64,000 nucleotides of DNA. Origin: an uncultured Flavobacterium sp. (GTDB taxonomy: Bacteria > Bacteroidota > Bacteroidia > Flavobacteriales > Flavobacteriaceae). The stretch covers positions 1 to 64,000 of the forward strand of contig NZ_CAMLDD010000004.1 of the NCBI RefSeq assembly GCF_946478785.1, given 5' to 3'. The notes beneath the pieces were generated by a model. It was given only the letters and a program-made list of their open reading frames with translations, made no database searches and was not told the origin of the DNA. The position numbers were made by a program, and so were the translations under genes. This document shows positions 34,013-48,183 of the stretch, piece after piece. Position 1 is the stretch's first letter. Every line of letters begins with the position of its first letter.

Positions 34013-35743
34013 ATGAAGAAGCGACAATTATTTTTCTTGTTATCATTAATTTTTCTCTTTTCTTTTAAGGGAATACAAGTTAAGGATACCATTGCAGGAA
34101 AATCAAACCAAAAGTCTCCGGTTTTTTCAAATGTTATTTATCAGGGAGATGATAATATTTATAAAAAAAATCCATTGAAATCAGGTGAATTTTATTCCCC
34201 AATCTTACAGGGATGTTATCCGGATCCGGCAATTACCAGAAAAGGAGATGATTATTATATGGTTTGTTCATCATTTGCCATGTTTCCCGGAGTACCCATT
34301 TTCCATTCTAAAGATTTAGTAAATTGGACTGACCTAGGAGGTGTATTAAATAAGGTTTCCGAATTCAATCCTCATGATACAGGTATAAGTCAGGGGGTAT
34401 ATGCTCCTGGAATAACCTATAATCCTCATAATGACACTTTCTATATGATTGTAACAGCATTTTCAGGAGGTTTGGGCAATATTATAGTAAAAACAAAAGA
34501 TCCTATGAAAGGATGGGGCAGTCCAATAAAATTAGCTTTTGACGGCATTGATCCTTGTATATTTTTTAATGATAACGGAAAAGGCTATGTGGTTCACAAC
34601 GATGCTCCCGACAAGGGAAAGGAATTATATGAAGGGCACCGTGTTATTAAAGTTTGGGAATACGATCTTGCAAAAGATCAGGTAATTCCGGGTACTGACA
34701 AAATCATAGTAGATGGTGGTGTAGATCTTTCTAAAAAACCAATCTGGATAGAAGCGCCTCATTTGTATAAAAAAGACGGTAAATATTATTTAATGTGTGC
34801 CGAAGGAGGAACTGGAGATAATCATAGTGAAGTTATATTTATCAGTGACAGTCCAAAAGGACCTTTTAAACCGGCATCAAACAACCCAATTCTTACTCAA
34901 AGGTATTTTCCTGAAAACAGAAAAGATAAAGTAGACTGGGCCGGACATGCCGATTTAGTACTTGGGCCTGATAATAAATACTACGGTGTGTTTTTAGGCA
35001 TTCGCCCGAATGATAAAGACAGGGTAAATACAGGACGCGAAACTTTTATGCTTCCGGTAGACTGGTCAGGAACTTTTCCGGTTTTTGAAAACGGATTAGT
35101 GCCTTTAGAACCAAAAATTAAAATGCCAAAAGGCGTTACCGAAAACAAAACAGGTAAAGACGGCTTTTTCCCAAATGGCAATTTTACGTTTACCGAAAAT
35201 TTCACTTCGGATAAATTAGATTACAGATGGATAGGGCTGAGAGGACCTCGTGAAAATTTCATTTCGGTTACTAAAAAAGGACTCCAAATTAATCCTTTTG
35301 AAGTGAATATTAAAGAATTGAAACCGACATCTACGCTTTTCTACAGACAAATGCACAATACATTTTCTTTTGCCACAACAATAGATTACAAACCAGAATC
35401 TGAAAAAGATCTTGCAGGAATTACATGTCTGCAAAACGAGCGTTTTAATTATGTTTTTGGAATCACAAAAAAAGGAAAAGAGACTTACATTTTATTAGAA
35501 AGAACAGAAAAAGGACAATCAAAAATAATCGCAAGCACTAAAATTGACATCAAAAAGCCAATACGTCTACAGGTAAAAGCAGCAGGAGACAGTTACGAAT
35601 TTAGTTATGCTTTAAATGGTGCAGATTTTGAAAATTTAGGTGGCAGTGTTTCCGGAGATATTCTTTCAACAAATGTAGCAGGAGGTTTTACAGGAGCATT
35701 GGTAGGATTATATGCCACGGCTGCAAATGATGCTAAGCCATAA
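34013..35743 (+). CDS. GH43 glycosidase with C-terminal beta-sandwich (xylosidase/arabinofuranosidase)
   Basis: A 576-residue exported enzyme. The five-bladed GH43 propeller starts with GCYPDPAITRKGDDYYMV (general base Asp71), followed by DPCIFFNDNGKGYVVH and WIEAPHLYKKDGKYYLMCAEGG with the expected acidic residues. From about residue 370 there is a second beta-sandwich (FTENFTSDKLDYRWIGLRGP), the layout of two-domain GH43 beta-xylosidases and arabinofuranosidases. Which linkage it cuts cannot be decided here. It heads a run of five genes (to 45181) with gaps of 41-77 bp. Confidence 0.9.
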   Translation: MKKRQLFFLLSLIFLFSFKGIQVKDTIAGKSNQKSPVFSNVIYQGDDNIYKKNPLKSGEFYSPILQGCYPDPAITRKGDDYYMVCSSFAMFPGVPIFHSKDLVNWTDLGGVLNKVSEFNPHDTGISQGVYAPGITYNPHNDTFYMIVTAFSGGLGNIIVKTKDPMKGWGSPIKLAFDGIDPCIFFNDNGKGYVVHNDAPDKGKELYEGHRVIKVWEYDLAKDQVIPGTDKIIVDGGVDLSKKPIWIEAPHLYKKDGKYYLMCAEGGTGDNHSEVIFISDSPKGPFKPASNNPILTQRYFPENRKDKVDWAGHADLVLGPDNKYYGVFLGIRPNDKDRVNTGRETFMLPVDWSGTFPVFENGLVPLEPKIKMPKGVTENKTGKDGFFPNGNFTFTENFTSDKLDYRWIGLRGPRENFISVTKKGLQINPFEVNIKELKPTSTLFYRQMHNTFSFATTIDYKPESEKDLAGITCLQNERFNYVFGITKKGKETYILLERTEKGQSKIIASTKIDIKKPIRLQVKAAGDSYEFSYALNGADFENLGGSVSGDILSTNVAGGFTGALVGLYATAANDAKP

Positions 35744-35800
35744 TAAAAAGTGTTGGAAAATCAAAAGACAGAATAGTCATAATCTTAAAAAATTATATAC

Positions 35801-39840
<4,040 letters not shown>

Positions 39841-39881
39841 AGATTTTAAAATAGTAATTGAATTGCATAATAATAAAGTTC

Positions 39882-42410
39882 ATGAATACATTTTCAAAAT
39901 ATATCCTCACACTTCTTATCCTTTTTAGTTGTACTATTTCAACTGTTGCTCAGTCATTTATTACAAGCGAAAAAGGGAACAATGTTATTGTACTGAAAGA
40001 GAAATCTTCACCCTTATCCTTTTTTGTTGGTAACGGAACAGATGCCGGTATTTTACGGGCAATTAGTAATTTACAAACTGATTTCGAAAAAGTTACAGGA
40101 GAAAAACCAGCAATTTTAAATCAGAAACCAAATACTTCATCCCCGCTGATTATCATCGGAACAATCGGAACCAATTCGGTTATTGATGACTTAGTGAAAG
40201 CAAATAAAATCGACGGTAAACAGCTCAAAGGCAAAAATGAAAAGTTTAGTATTCAAAATATTAATAATCCATTTAAAGGAGTAGATGAAGCGATCGTAAT
40301 TGCCGGAAGTGACAAACGCGGAACGATTTACGGTATTTACGAAGTATCGAAACAAATAGGCGTTTCACCTTGGTATTACTGGGCTGATGTGCCTGTGGAG
40401 AAAAAAGAGAATTTGTATTTTGTAAAAGGAACTTATACACATGGAGAACCCGCCGTAAAATACAGAGGAATTTTTATCAATGACGAAGCGCCGGCATTAA
40501 GCGGGTGGTCTAAAGCAACATTTGGCGGATTTAACAGCAAGTTTTACGAAAAAGTGTTTGAATTACTGCTTCGGCTAAAAGCCAACTACATCTGGCCAGC
40601 CATGTGGGGAAATGCTTTTTATGATGATGATGCAGCCAGTGGACCTCTTGCCAATGAAATGGGAATTATCATTGGTACATCACACCACGAACCAATGGCT
40701 TTGGCTCAGACTGATTGGCATCGGTATATTAAAAAAAACAATCTTCCTAATGTTTGGGATTATGCTAAAAATAAAACCGTTCTGGATGAATTTTGGAAAA
40801 GCGGTTTAGAACGAAGTAAAAATTGGGAGAAACTCGTAACCGTAGGAATGCGCGGAGACGGTGATGAAGCCATGAGCGAAGGAACCAATATAAGTCTGCT
40901 GGAGAATATCGTAAAAGAACAGCGTAAAATTATTGCTGATGTAACACAAAAAAAAGCAGACAAAACACCTCAGGTTTGGGCATTGTACAAGGAAGTTCAG
41001 GATTATTATGACCAGGGAATGCGAGTTCCCGATGATGTAATTTTGCTATTCTGTGATGACAATTGGGGAAATGTACGCAAGCTTCCAGACGTGACAAAAC
41101 CTTTGCATAAAGGCGGTTACGGCATGTATTATCATTTTGATTATGTAGGAGGTCCAAGAAATTCAAAATGGATTAATATTAGTCCGATACAAAGAGTCTG
41201 GGAACACATGAATCTGAGCTACGAACATGGCGTTGATAAAGTCTGGATTGTGAATGTGGGAGATTTAAAGCCAATGGAATTTCCGATCAGTTTCTTTTTA
41301 GATATGGCGTGGAATCCTAAAAAGTTCAACTCCAAAAATCTTTTTGAGTTCACCGAGAAATGGGCAGCAGATCAATTCGGAACAAAACATTCTAAAGAGA
41401 TTGCAAGATTATTAAATACTTATCCAAAATTCAACCGACGAGTTACTCCGGAAATGCTGGACAGCAAAACTTACAGTCTGGAGAATTACAATGAATTCCA
41501 AACCGTAGTTGAGGATTACAAAAATTTGGCACTTGATGCGTATCGAATTTACAATGAGATTCCAAAAGAATATCAGGATGCTTATTTTCAGTTGGTTTTA
41601 TATCCAATAGATGCCTGCAGTAACCTTTATGAAATGTATTTTGCACAAGCCAATAACAGAAAACTGGCCGCAGAAAAAAACATTCTGGCAAATGCGTTTG
41701 CTGATCAGGTGAAAAGCAATTTTGAAAGAGATGCTGTTCTTCAAAATAAATACAATAATGAAATTTCAGGCGGAAAATGGACGCATATCATGGATCAGAT
41801 GAGAATTGGATATAAGGCCTGGCATGATACTCCTAAAAATATCCTTCCTGAAGTTACTTATGTTTCAGAAAAAGATCAGATAGTTTCGAATGTATTTGTA
41901 GAAAAGGATGGGTATGTTTCTATTGAGGCAGAACATTTTTCTAAAGTAAATAATTCGAACACGATTCATTGGGAAGTAATTCCTGATTTTGGAAAAACAA
42001 AAAGCGGTATCACCACTTTTCCACAAAATAAATACCCATCACAAACAGAGAATATTTTTGTTGAATATGAAATAGATTTTGCTTCAACGGGAGAATTTAA
42101 TGTAGAACTGCTTTTGGCACCGACCCTCAACTTTAACAGCAACAAAGGCCTTCGTTATGAAGTTTCTTTTGATGGAGAAAAACCACAGCTTATAAATTTT
42201 AACGGACATTACCGTGGCGAATTAGGAAGATGGCAGGCAGAACATTTGATACATTCTAATACAAAACATACTATTTTGAAAGCAGGAAAGCATGTTTTAC
42301 GTTTTCGCGTTTTAGACCCAGGAATTGTACTGCAGAAGATCGTAATCAATACCGGAGGACTAAAACCCTCTTATCTCGGGCCTCCTGAAAGTGACAGGAT
42401 TGCAGAGTAA
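39882..42410 (+). CDS. GH115 xylan alpha-1,2-glucuronidase
   Basis: An 842-residue exported enzyme (signal peptide ending in STVAQ). GH115 landmarks are SDKRGTIYGIYEVSKQIGVSPWYYWADVP, KYRGIFINDEAP, LKANYIWPAMWGNAFYDDD, IGTSHHEPM and VGMRGDGDEAMSE. These enzymes remove (methyl)glucuronate from internal positions of long xylan as well as ends, unlike GH67. The C-terminal 180 residues form a separate beta-domain (YVSIEAEHFSKVNNS) resembling a binding module. It lies between the esterase and GH30 genes with short gaps. Confidence 0.95.
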   Translation: MNTFSKYILTLLILFSCTISTVAQSFITSEKGNNVIVLKEKSSPLSFFVGNGTDAGILRAISNLQTDFEKVTGEKPAILNQKPNTSSPLIIIGTIGTNSVIDDLVKANKIDGKQLKGKNEKFSIQNINNPFKGVDEAIVIAGSDKRGTIYGIYEVSKQIGVSPWYYWADVPVEKKENLYFVKGTYTHGEPAVKYRGIFINDEAPALSGWSKATFGGFNSKFYEKVFELLLRLKANYIWPAMWGNAFYDDDAASGPLANEMGIIIGTSHHEPMALAQTDWHRYIKKNNLPNVWDYAKNKTVLDEFWKSGLERSKNWEKLVTVGMRGDGDEAMSEGTNISLLENIVKEQRKIIADVTQKKADKTPQVWALYKEVQDYYDQGMRVPDDVILLFCDDNWGNVRKLPDVTKPLHKGGYGMYYHFDYVGGPRNSKWINISPIQRVWEHMNLSYEHGVDKVWIVNVGDLKPMEFPISFFLDMAWNPKKFNSKNLFEFTEKWAADQFGTKHSKEIARLLNTYPKFNRRVTPEMLDSKTYSLENYNEFQTVVEDYKNLALDAYRIYNEIPKEYQDAYFQLVLYPIDACSNLYEMYFAQANNRKLAAEKNILANAFADQVKSNFERDAVLQNKYNNEISGGKWTHIMDQMRIGYKAWHDTPKNILPEVTYVSEKDQIVSNVFVEKDGYVSIEAEHFSKVNNSNTIHWEVIPDFGKTKSGITTFPQNKYPSQTENIFVEYEIDFASTGEFNVELLLAPTLNFNSNKGLRYEVSFDGEKPQLINFNGHYRGELGRWQAEHLIHSNTKHTILKAGKHVLRFRVLDPGIVLQKIVINTGGLKPSYLGPPESDRIAE

Positions 42411-42469
42411 ATTCTATGTTATGTTTTTTTTGATTTATTAAATTTTACTAACCAACAATAGGAAAGAAT

Positions 42470-45181
42470 ATGAAAAAATTATACCAATTAAGTTCAATAT
42501 TATTTGCCGTTTTATTTGTGTCAGCTGCTCAGTTAAGAGCACAAAATGCAAAAGTACAAATCGATAAAAATAAAACATATCAAAAAGTTACAGGTTTTGG
42601 AGGTTTTGTATGCAGTCCCCAGTTTGGCTACGATTACATGTCTCCTGACGAAATCAAAAAAATGTGGGGAGCAAACAGTCAAACCGGATATAACATTATG
42701 CGCCTTTATATTCCCGGAGAGAGTAACTGGCCCTCAACACTTGCAACTGCTAAATTAGCCAAAAATGAACTGGGATTAAAGATTTTTGCAAGCCCCTGGA
42801 CAATGCCGGCAGAATGGAAAACAAACAATAGTGAAGTTGCAGTTTTTACCGATGAAAACGGAGTTAAGCAAATTGGCTACTTGAAAGAAGAACATTATCA
42901 GGATTATGCTTTGTATCTTAATCGATATGTAACCTATCTTCGTGATAATGGTGTAGAACTCGATTATATTTCAATTCAAAATGAGCCTGATGAAATGGCA
43001 ACTTATCAGGGATGTATATGGACACCTGTACAAATAGCTGCTTTTGTTAAAAATTTCGGGCATCTTATTAATTGTAAAGTTATTGCGCCTGAAAGTGTTG
43101 GGTATTCAGATTCTTTTTCAAATGCTTTTCTGGATGCTGATGTCATGAAAAATTTTGAAGTTTACGGCGTTCATCAGTATGGTGGTATCCAGTCAAAATA
43201 CAAACAATTTCAGAATTATAATAAGGAGATATGGATGACAGAATACCTTATTAACTGGAATTCAGCAGGTACGGTTCGTGATTTTAATTGGGGAATTGAC
43301 GCTTTTAGTTTCGCAAACAGTGTGAATGACGCCATGTTAGGAAATGTCAATGCCTGGATCCACTACGCTACTAAGCGTTATTATGCACTCATGGGTGATG
43401 GAACAAACGGAACAGTGGCAGGAGAAATTACCAAAAGAGGTCATATACTTTCGCAATATTCAAAATTCACTACAGGTACAACACGCATAGAATCAACGTG
43501 GAGCGATGCCTCTGCACAGCTTAAAGGCTCTTCGTACATCAATGATGCTGGTGATAAAATTGTTCTTACCGTAATTAATCCATCACAAAACACGTATAAT
43601 CTGACTGTAGATTTGCCATTTTATACTGTAAAAGGAACTAAAACAATTACCAGTCAAAGTATTGATATGCAAAGTACTGCAATGGGTTTTGTAGAAACAT
43701 TTCGTCCGATAGTGAGTATTAACCCTTCCAGTTTTATCACTTTTATATTTGAAAAGAAAAAGGAAAGAGTACCTTCACAAATGACAAGTAAGGAAGTTCA
43801 TTATGCTAAAATAGAAAATCAGTCCGTGACAAATCCTGCATTTGGAACAGCCTACCAGATTAGTGGCAAAACAGTGACATTTGCAAACGCAAATCCTCTG
43901 ATAAGTACTAATATGGACGGTGCTAACGGATATTTGAAATTAGATGACCGTTACAATAAATTTATAATGCATGTTAAAAGTTTTACCACTGCAAACCAGG
44001 CGAATACTGATAATACAACACTGTATTATATCAATGACAATGGCGAAGTAAAATCTAAAAATTATGGAAAATTCAATTTCCCTACCGGCGTTGAATTTGA
44101 TTTGACATTTGATATTTCTAAAGCCGTTCTTACAGACGGATGTACCGGAATCATAGGCTTGAGAAATTCTAATTACAGTTCAGTACTTACTTTAAATTTA
44201 GGTGATGTATATTTTAATATTGCCGATGAAAAAGCGGCAGAATTTGAAGGAATATATTCAGATGATGACAGCCTTTTGATGGATGCACTTGAAAGCACCA
44301 ATTATGTATCTTTAGATTTTAGAAACACAACTGGTATCAATTCCTCTCAGAACTGGCATTCCAAATCAGCAAATAAAAACAGTATTTTTTATGTAACTGG
44401 TAATAGCACTGCTGACAATGTAATATCCGGTACAACGTGCAGTAATTTAAAACTTGTTGATAAAGGAGGCGATTTTAATGTTCCTTTTGGTTTTTCAGCT
44501 ACAGCTGCATCTTTTACCAAAACTATTGCTGATTATGATATTTTAGTTCTTCCGTATGAAGCGAATATACCTCAAGGTGTAATAGCGTATACGATGCTGC
44601 CTTCAGCAACTAAAATAACCTGTAATAAAATTGAAGGTGTAATTCCGGCAAATACCCCTGTTTTACTGAGTGGCTCAGGTACATTTGTTTTTAGTGGCAC
44701 CGGAAATGTTTCAACACCAAAAGCCTTAACAGTTGATCAAATGAATCCGGTTTATATTGGTGTTAAAGCGCCTGCGGGAAGCTATACATTGAAAACGGTA
44801 AATAATGTTACTGCATTTTATCCTGTAACGGCAGGAACTGAACCTGTGATTTCATCATTTCGGTTTTACTTAAGTGAAAAAAGCGGATACAATGCCGCTG
44901 TGCTTCCGTTGGAATTTGCCACATTAAGTACGGTTCAAAATGAGTTGGATGAAGTTAGTTTCAAATTATACCCAAATCCTGCGTTGGAAGAAATTTTTGT
45001 AGATAAGATGACTTCTGATTTTGATTATAAAATTTTTAATGTTCAGGGCACTTTAGTGAATTCAGGGACCTTGAAAAACGGCAATACCAGAATAAGAATA
45101 GAATCACTGCCTTCCGGAGTATATATTATTAATGGAACAAACGAAAAATCTAAGATTAGTAGAAAATTTGTAAAAAAATAA
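42470..45181 (+). CDS. GH30 xylanase with C-terminal type IX secretion sorting domain
   Basis: A 903-residue secreted enzyme. The GH30 barrel has acid/base Glu172 (SIQNEPDE) and nucleophile Glu258 (WMTEYLI), with the side beta-domain closing near residue 425. The sequence is closest in feel to subfamily 8 glucuronoxylanases, which cut xylan next to methylglucuronate branches; that subfamily call is tentative. Residues 440-600 form a carbohydrate-binding-like domain, followed by a module of unknown type. The final 75 residues are a T9SS sorting domain (FKLYPNPALEEIFV ... SGVYIINGTNEKSKISRKFVKK). It is the only protein in the window with such a tail, so it is probably exported across the outer membrane or anchored on the cell surface. 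Confidence 0.92.
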   Translation: MKKLYQLSSILFAVLFVSAAQLRAQNAKVQIDKNKTYQKVTGFGGFVCSPQFGYDYMSPDEIKKMWGANSQTGYNIMRLYIPGESNWPSTLATAKLAKNELGLKIFASPWTMPAEWKTNNSEVAVFTDENGVKQIGYLKEEHYQDYALYLNRYVTYLRDNGVELDYISIQNEPDEMATYQGCIWTPVQIAAFVKNFGHLINCKVIAPESVGYSDSFSNAFLDADVMKNFEVYGVHQYGGIQSKYKQFQNYNKEIWMTEYLINWNSAGTVRDFNWGIDAFSFANSVNDAMLGNVNAWIHYATKRYYALMGDGTNGTVAGEITKRGHILSQYSKFTTGTTRIESTWSDASAQLKGSSYINDAGDKIVLTVINPSQNTYNLTVDLPFYTVKGTKTITSQSIDMQSTAMGFVETFRPIVSINPSSFITFIFEKKKERVPSQMTSKEVHYAKIENQSVTNPAFGTAYQISGKTVTFANANPLISTNMDGANGYLKLDDRYNKFIMHVKSFTTANQANTDNTTLYYINDNGEVKSKNYGKFNFPTGVEFDLTFDISKAVLTDGCTGIIGLRNSNYSSVLTLNLGDVYFNIADEKAAEFEGIYSDDDSLLMDALESTNYVSLDFRNTTGINSSQNWHSKSANKNSIFYVTGNSTADNVISGTTCSNLKLVDKGGDFNVPFGFSATAASFTKTIADYDILVLPYEANIPQGVIAYTMLPSATKITCNKIEGVIPANTPVLLSGSGTFVFSGTGNVSTPKALTVDQMNPVYIGVKAPAGSYTLKTVNNVTAFYPVTAGTEPVISSFRFYLSEKSGYNAAVLPLEFATLSTVQNELDEVSFKLYPNPALEEIFVDKMTSDFDYKIFNVQGTLVNSGTLKNGNTRIRIESLPSGVYIINGTNEKSKISRKFVKK

Positions 45182-45258
45182 GATTAGATTTCAGTTAAGG
45201 AAACATTGCAAAGTCTTCAAATTACTGATGATTATAAACCAGAACCACGAAAATATTT

Positions 45259-45290
45259 ACCCTGCGATATTAAATTATCGTAGGGTTTTA
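45259..45290 (+). terminator. Terminator after the GH43-GDSL-CE-GH115-GH30 run
   Basis: ACCCTGCGATA pairs with TATCGTAGGGT (one G-U) around TTAAAT, followed by TTTTA. Confidence 0.8.
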
Positions 45291-45318
45291 TTCTAAATCA
45301 TACGAAGCTAAAATACTT

Positions 45319-47775
45319 ATGAAAATATATTTAATTAACATCTTGTTGTTTTTCGGATTTTCATTGTCTGCGCAGGAAGCAGATGATTTAAAACTTTGGT
45401 ATAAAAGTGGTGCCGGCAAAGTTTGGGAAAACGCACTGCCAATCGGCAATGGTTTTCAGGGTGCCATGGTGTATGGAAACGTTGAGAAAGAAATTTTTCA
45501 ATTGAATGAAGCAACCGTTTGGAGCGGAAGTCCTAACAGAAATGATAATCCTAATGCAAAACAAGCCCTTGATGAAATTAGAAGGCTTCTTTTCCAGAAA
45601 GAATACAAAAAAGCAGAAAAGTTAATTAATGAAAATATAATTACTAAAAAATCTCATGGGCAGATGTTTCAGCCCGTGGGAAATTTAGAATTGAGCTTTT
45701 CAGATCAGCAGGATTTCAAAGACTATTATCGAGAACTTGATATTGAAAAAGCCGTTACAAAAACCAGTTATAAAGTAGGTGGAATTACGTATACAAGAGA
45801 AGCATTTATGTCTTTTCCGGATCGGGTTTTAGTTGTAAAACTTTCTGCCGATAAATCAGGAAAATTGTCTTTTACTGCATCTTTTACTTCTGAACATAAA
45901 AAACAGCAAATAGCTGTTAACGGCAATAATGAACTTTCACTTTCCGGAACAACAAGTGATCATGAAGGGGTAGAAGGAAAGGTAAAATTTAATGCACTTG
46001 CAAAATTTAAAGTTAAGGGTGGAAGTATAAAATCTGCTGGTAATTCAATAAAAATTGAAGGCGCAGATTCTGTTCTTATTTATGTTTCGATTGCCACAAA
46101 TTTTATTAATTATAATAATATAAGCGGTAATGAAACCAAGCTTGCAAAGTCTTTTTTGGATAAGGCATTTGATAAGAATTATGATCAAATGAAGAAGAGT
46201 CATATTGCCTATTATCAAAAATATTTCAAAAGAGTTCAACTTGATTTGGGCAGGACAGATGAATCAAAATTACCAACAGATGAAAGACTGGCTAATTTCA
46301 GAAATGTTTCAGATCCTTCTTTTGTAACTTTATATTATCAATATGGACGGTATTTATTGATTTCTTCTTCGCAGCCCGGAGGTCAGGCAGCAAATCTTCA
46401 GGGAATTTGGAATCATAGAATGTCACCTGCGTGGGATAGTAAATATACCATCAACATTAATACAGAAATGAACTATTGGCCTGCTGAGAAAACAAATTTA
46501 TCAGAGATGCATCAGCCTCTTTTAAAAATGATTCAGGAATTAGCTCAGACAGGAAAAGAAACTGCTAGCGTAATGTATGGAGCCCGAGGTTGGATGGCAC
46601 ATCATAATACGGACATTTGGAGAATTAACGGAGCTGTTGACGGAGCAACCTGGGGAGTGTGGAACGCCGGAGGTGGCTGGTTGAGTCAGCATTTATGGGA
46701 ACATTACTTGTATACCGGTGATAAGAAATATCTTGAATCTGTATATGAAGTGTTAAAAGGAGCAGCCGATTTTTATGCTGATTTTTTAGTAAAAGATCCG
46801 GCAAATGGATGGATGGTGGTAGCCCCGGGAAATTCGCCCGAAAATTCCCCTGCAGCACATCAGGGTTCAGCAATGACTGCTGGTTCTACTATGGATAATC
46901 AAATCGTTTTTGATGTTTTTAGCTCGGTTATAAAAGCATCAGAAGTATTAGGGAAAAATAAAGAATATGCTAATAGCTTAAAAACAGTAAGAAACATGCT
47001 GCCTCCCATGCAGATTGGAAAACACAATCAACTGCAGGAATGGCTTGATGATGTGGATGATCCAAAAGATAACCACAGACATATTTCACATTTATATGGG
47101 TTGTATCCTTCTAATCAAATTTCAGCATACAGAACTCCTGAGCTTTTTGCAGCAGCAAAGAATACTTTACTGCAAAGGGGTGACGTATCTACAGGATGGA
47201 GTATGGGATGGAAAGTAAATTGGTGGGCAAAAATGCAGGATGGAGACCATGCTTATAAATTAATCAAAGACCAATTGACACCTGTGGGAGTAAATGAAGG
47301 AGGAGGAACGTATAACAATCTTTTTGATGCGCATCCGCCATTTCAAATTGATGGAAATTTTGGATGTACTTCCGGAATTACAGAAATGTTTGTTCAAAGC
47401 TCAGACGGAGCCGTACATATTCTTCCCGCTCTTCCTGCTCACTGGAAGTCAGGACGGGTTAGTGGTTTAAAAACTCGTGGAGGTTTTGAAATTGTTGATT
47501 TAGTCTGGGAAAATTCCAAACTAAAAAAGCTGGTAGTTAAGTCCCAATTAGGAGGTAATTTAAGATTGAGAATAGCCAGTAATGCTAAACTAAATAGTAA
47601 AATTCAATTAGAAAGGACAGCTGGTAAAAATTCAAATCCATTTTTTGTAACAGAGGAGATCTCTAAACCTGTTATTTCAGATTTATCGTCGATAAAAGCA
47701 CTTGATTTGATTCCGACAACACTGTATGATGTTCCGACAAAAATTGGGCAGCTAATAACAATCAGTGACAATTAA
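45319..47775 (+). CDS. GH95 alpha-L-galactosidase/fucosidase
   Basis: An 818-residue exported enzyme (signal peptide ending in SLSAQ). GH95 signatures are WENALPIGNGFQGAMVYGNVEKEIFQLNEATVWSG, GGQAANLQGIWNHRMSPAWDSKYTININTEMNYWPAEKTNL, WVVAPGNSPEN-like GWMVVAPGNSPENSPA, and HRHISHLYGLYPSNQIS. GH95 removes alpha-1,2-linked L-fucose or L-galactose; members in Bacteroides xylan loci act on L-galactose capping complex arabinoxylan, so that activity is the better guess here. It stands alone between a terminator and operator site E. Confidence 0.93.
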   Translation: MKIYLINILLFFGFSLSAQEADDLKLWYKSGAGKVWENALPIGNGFQGAMVYGNVEKEIFQLNEATVWSGSPNRNDNPNAKQALDEIRRLLFQKEYKKAEKLINENIITKKSHGQMFQPVGNLELSFSDQQDFKDYYRELDIEKAVTKTSYKVGGITYTREAFMSFPDRVLVVKLSADKSGKLSFTASFTSEHKKQQIAVNGNNELSLSGTTSDHEGVEGKVKFNALAKFKVKGGSIKSAGNSIKIEGADSVLIYVSIATNFINYNNISGNETKLAKSFLDKAFDKNYDQMKKSHIAYYQKYFKRVQLDLGRTDESKLPTDERLANFRNVSDPSFVTLYYQYGRYLLISSSQPGGQAANLQGIWNHRMSPAWDSKYTININTEMNYWPAEKTNLSEMHQPLLKMIQELAQTGKETASVMYGARGWMAHHNTDIWRINGAVDGATWGVWNAGGGWLSQHLWEHYLYTGDKKYLESVYEVLKGAADFYADFLVKDPANGWMVVAPGNSPENSPAAHQGSAMTAGSTMDNQIVFDVFSSVIKASEVLGKNKEYANSLKTVRNMLPPMQIGKHNQLQEWLDDVDDPKDNHRHISHLYGLYPSNQISAYRTPELFAAAKNTLLQRGDVSTGWSMGWKVNWWAKMQDGDHAYKLIKDQLTPVGVNEGGGTYNNLFDAHPPFQIDGNFGCTSGITEMFVQSSDGAVHILPALPAHWKSGRVSGLKTRGGFEIVDLVWENSKLKKLVVKSQLGGNLRLRIASNAKLNSKIQLERTAGKNSNPFFVTEEISKPVISDLSSIKALDLIPTTLYDVPTKIGQLITISDN

Positions 47776-47972
47776 AATTAAAAAACAATTGTCTTATTCT
47801 TTATAGCTAATCTCAACAAAATTATGGTTTTTATGTTGAAGTTAAAATGTAATATTTAAATCAAATTTGTTTTTTTTTAATATGATTTCTCAATTAAATA
47901 CAAATTAAAAATATAAATGATAAAAAAAATAGCTTTTTTTAGAAGAATTATTTTTTGTGTTTTAAAAAGTGT

Positions 47973-48005
47973 TATTTTTACACTTTTAACAAAACAACCG
48001 ATTTC
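47973..48005 (+). promoter_or_regulatory. Possible promoter and candidate LacI operator, site E
   Basis: ACAACCGATTTC (47994-48005, 10 of 12 operator positions) lies 13 nt after TATTTTTA (47973-47980, one mismatch to TAnnTTTG) and about 180 bp before the GH127 gene. The remainder of the 408-bp gap 47776-48183 is AT-rich with no other element seen. Confidence 0.45.
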
Positions 48006-48183
48006 ACTTAATGCATTTTATAATTCTGGAATAAATATTCTTTAGTCTTATTTTAAGTTTTAAGAGACCTGTTTAGCGTAATTATTAAAACAAATTACAC
48101 ACATAAAGTTCTAAAAAATAAACATGGGTAGTCTGTTATTAAAAAATAGAAAATATTAAATTAAAGATTTAAAAAACAATACA

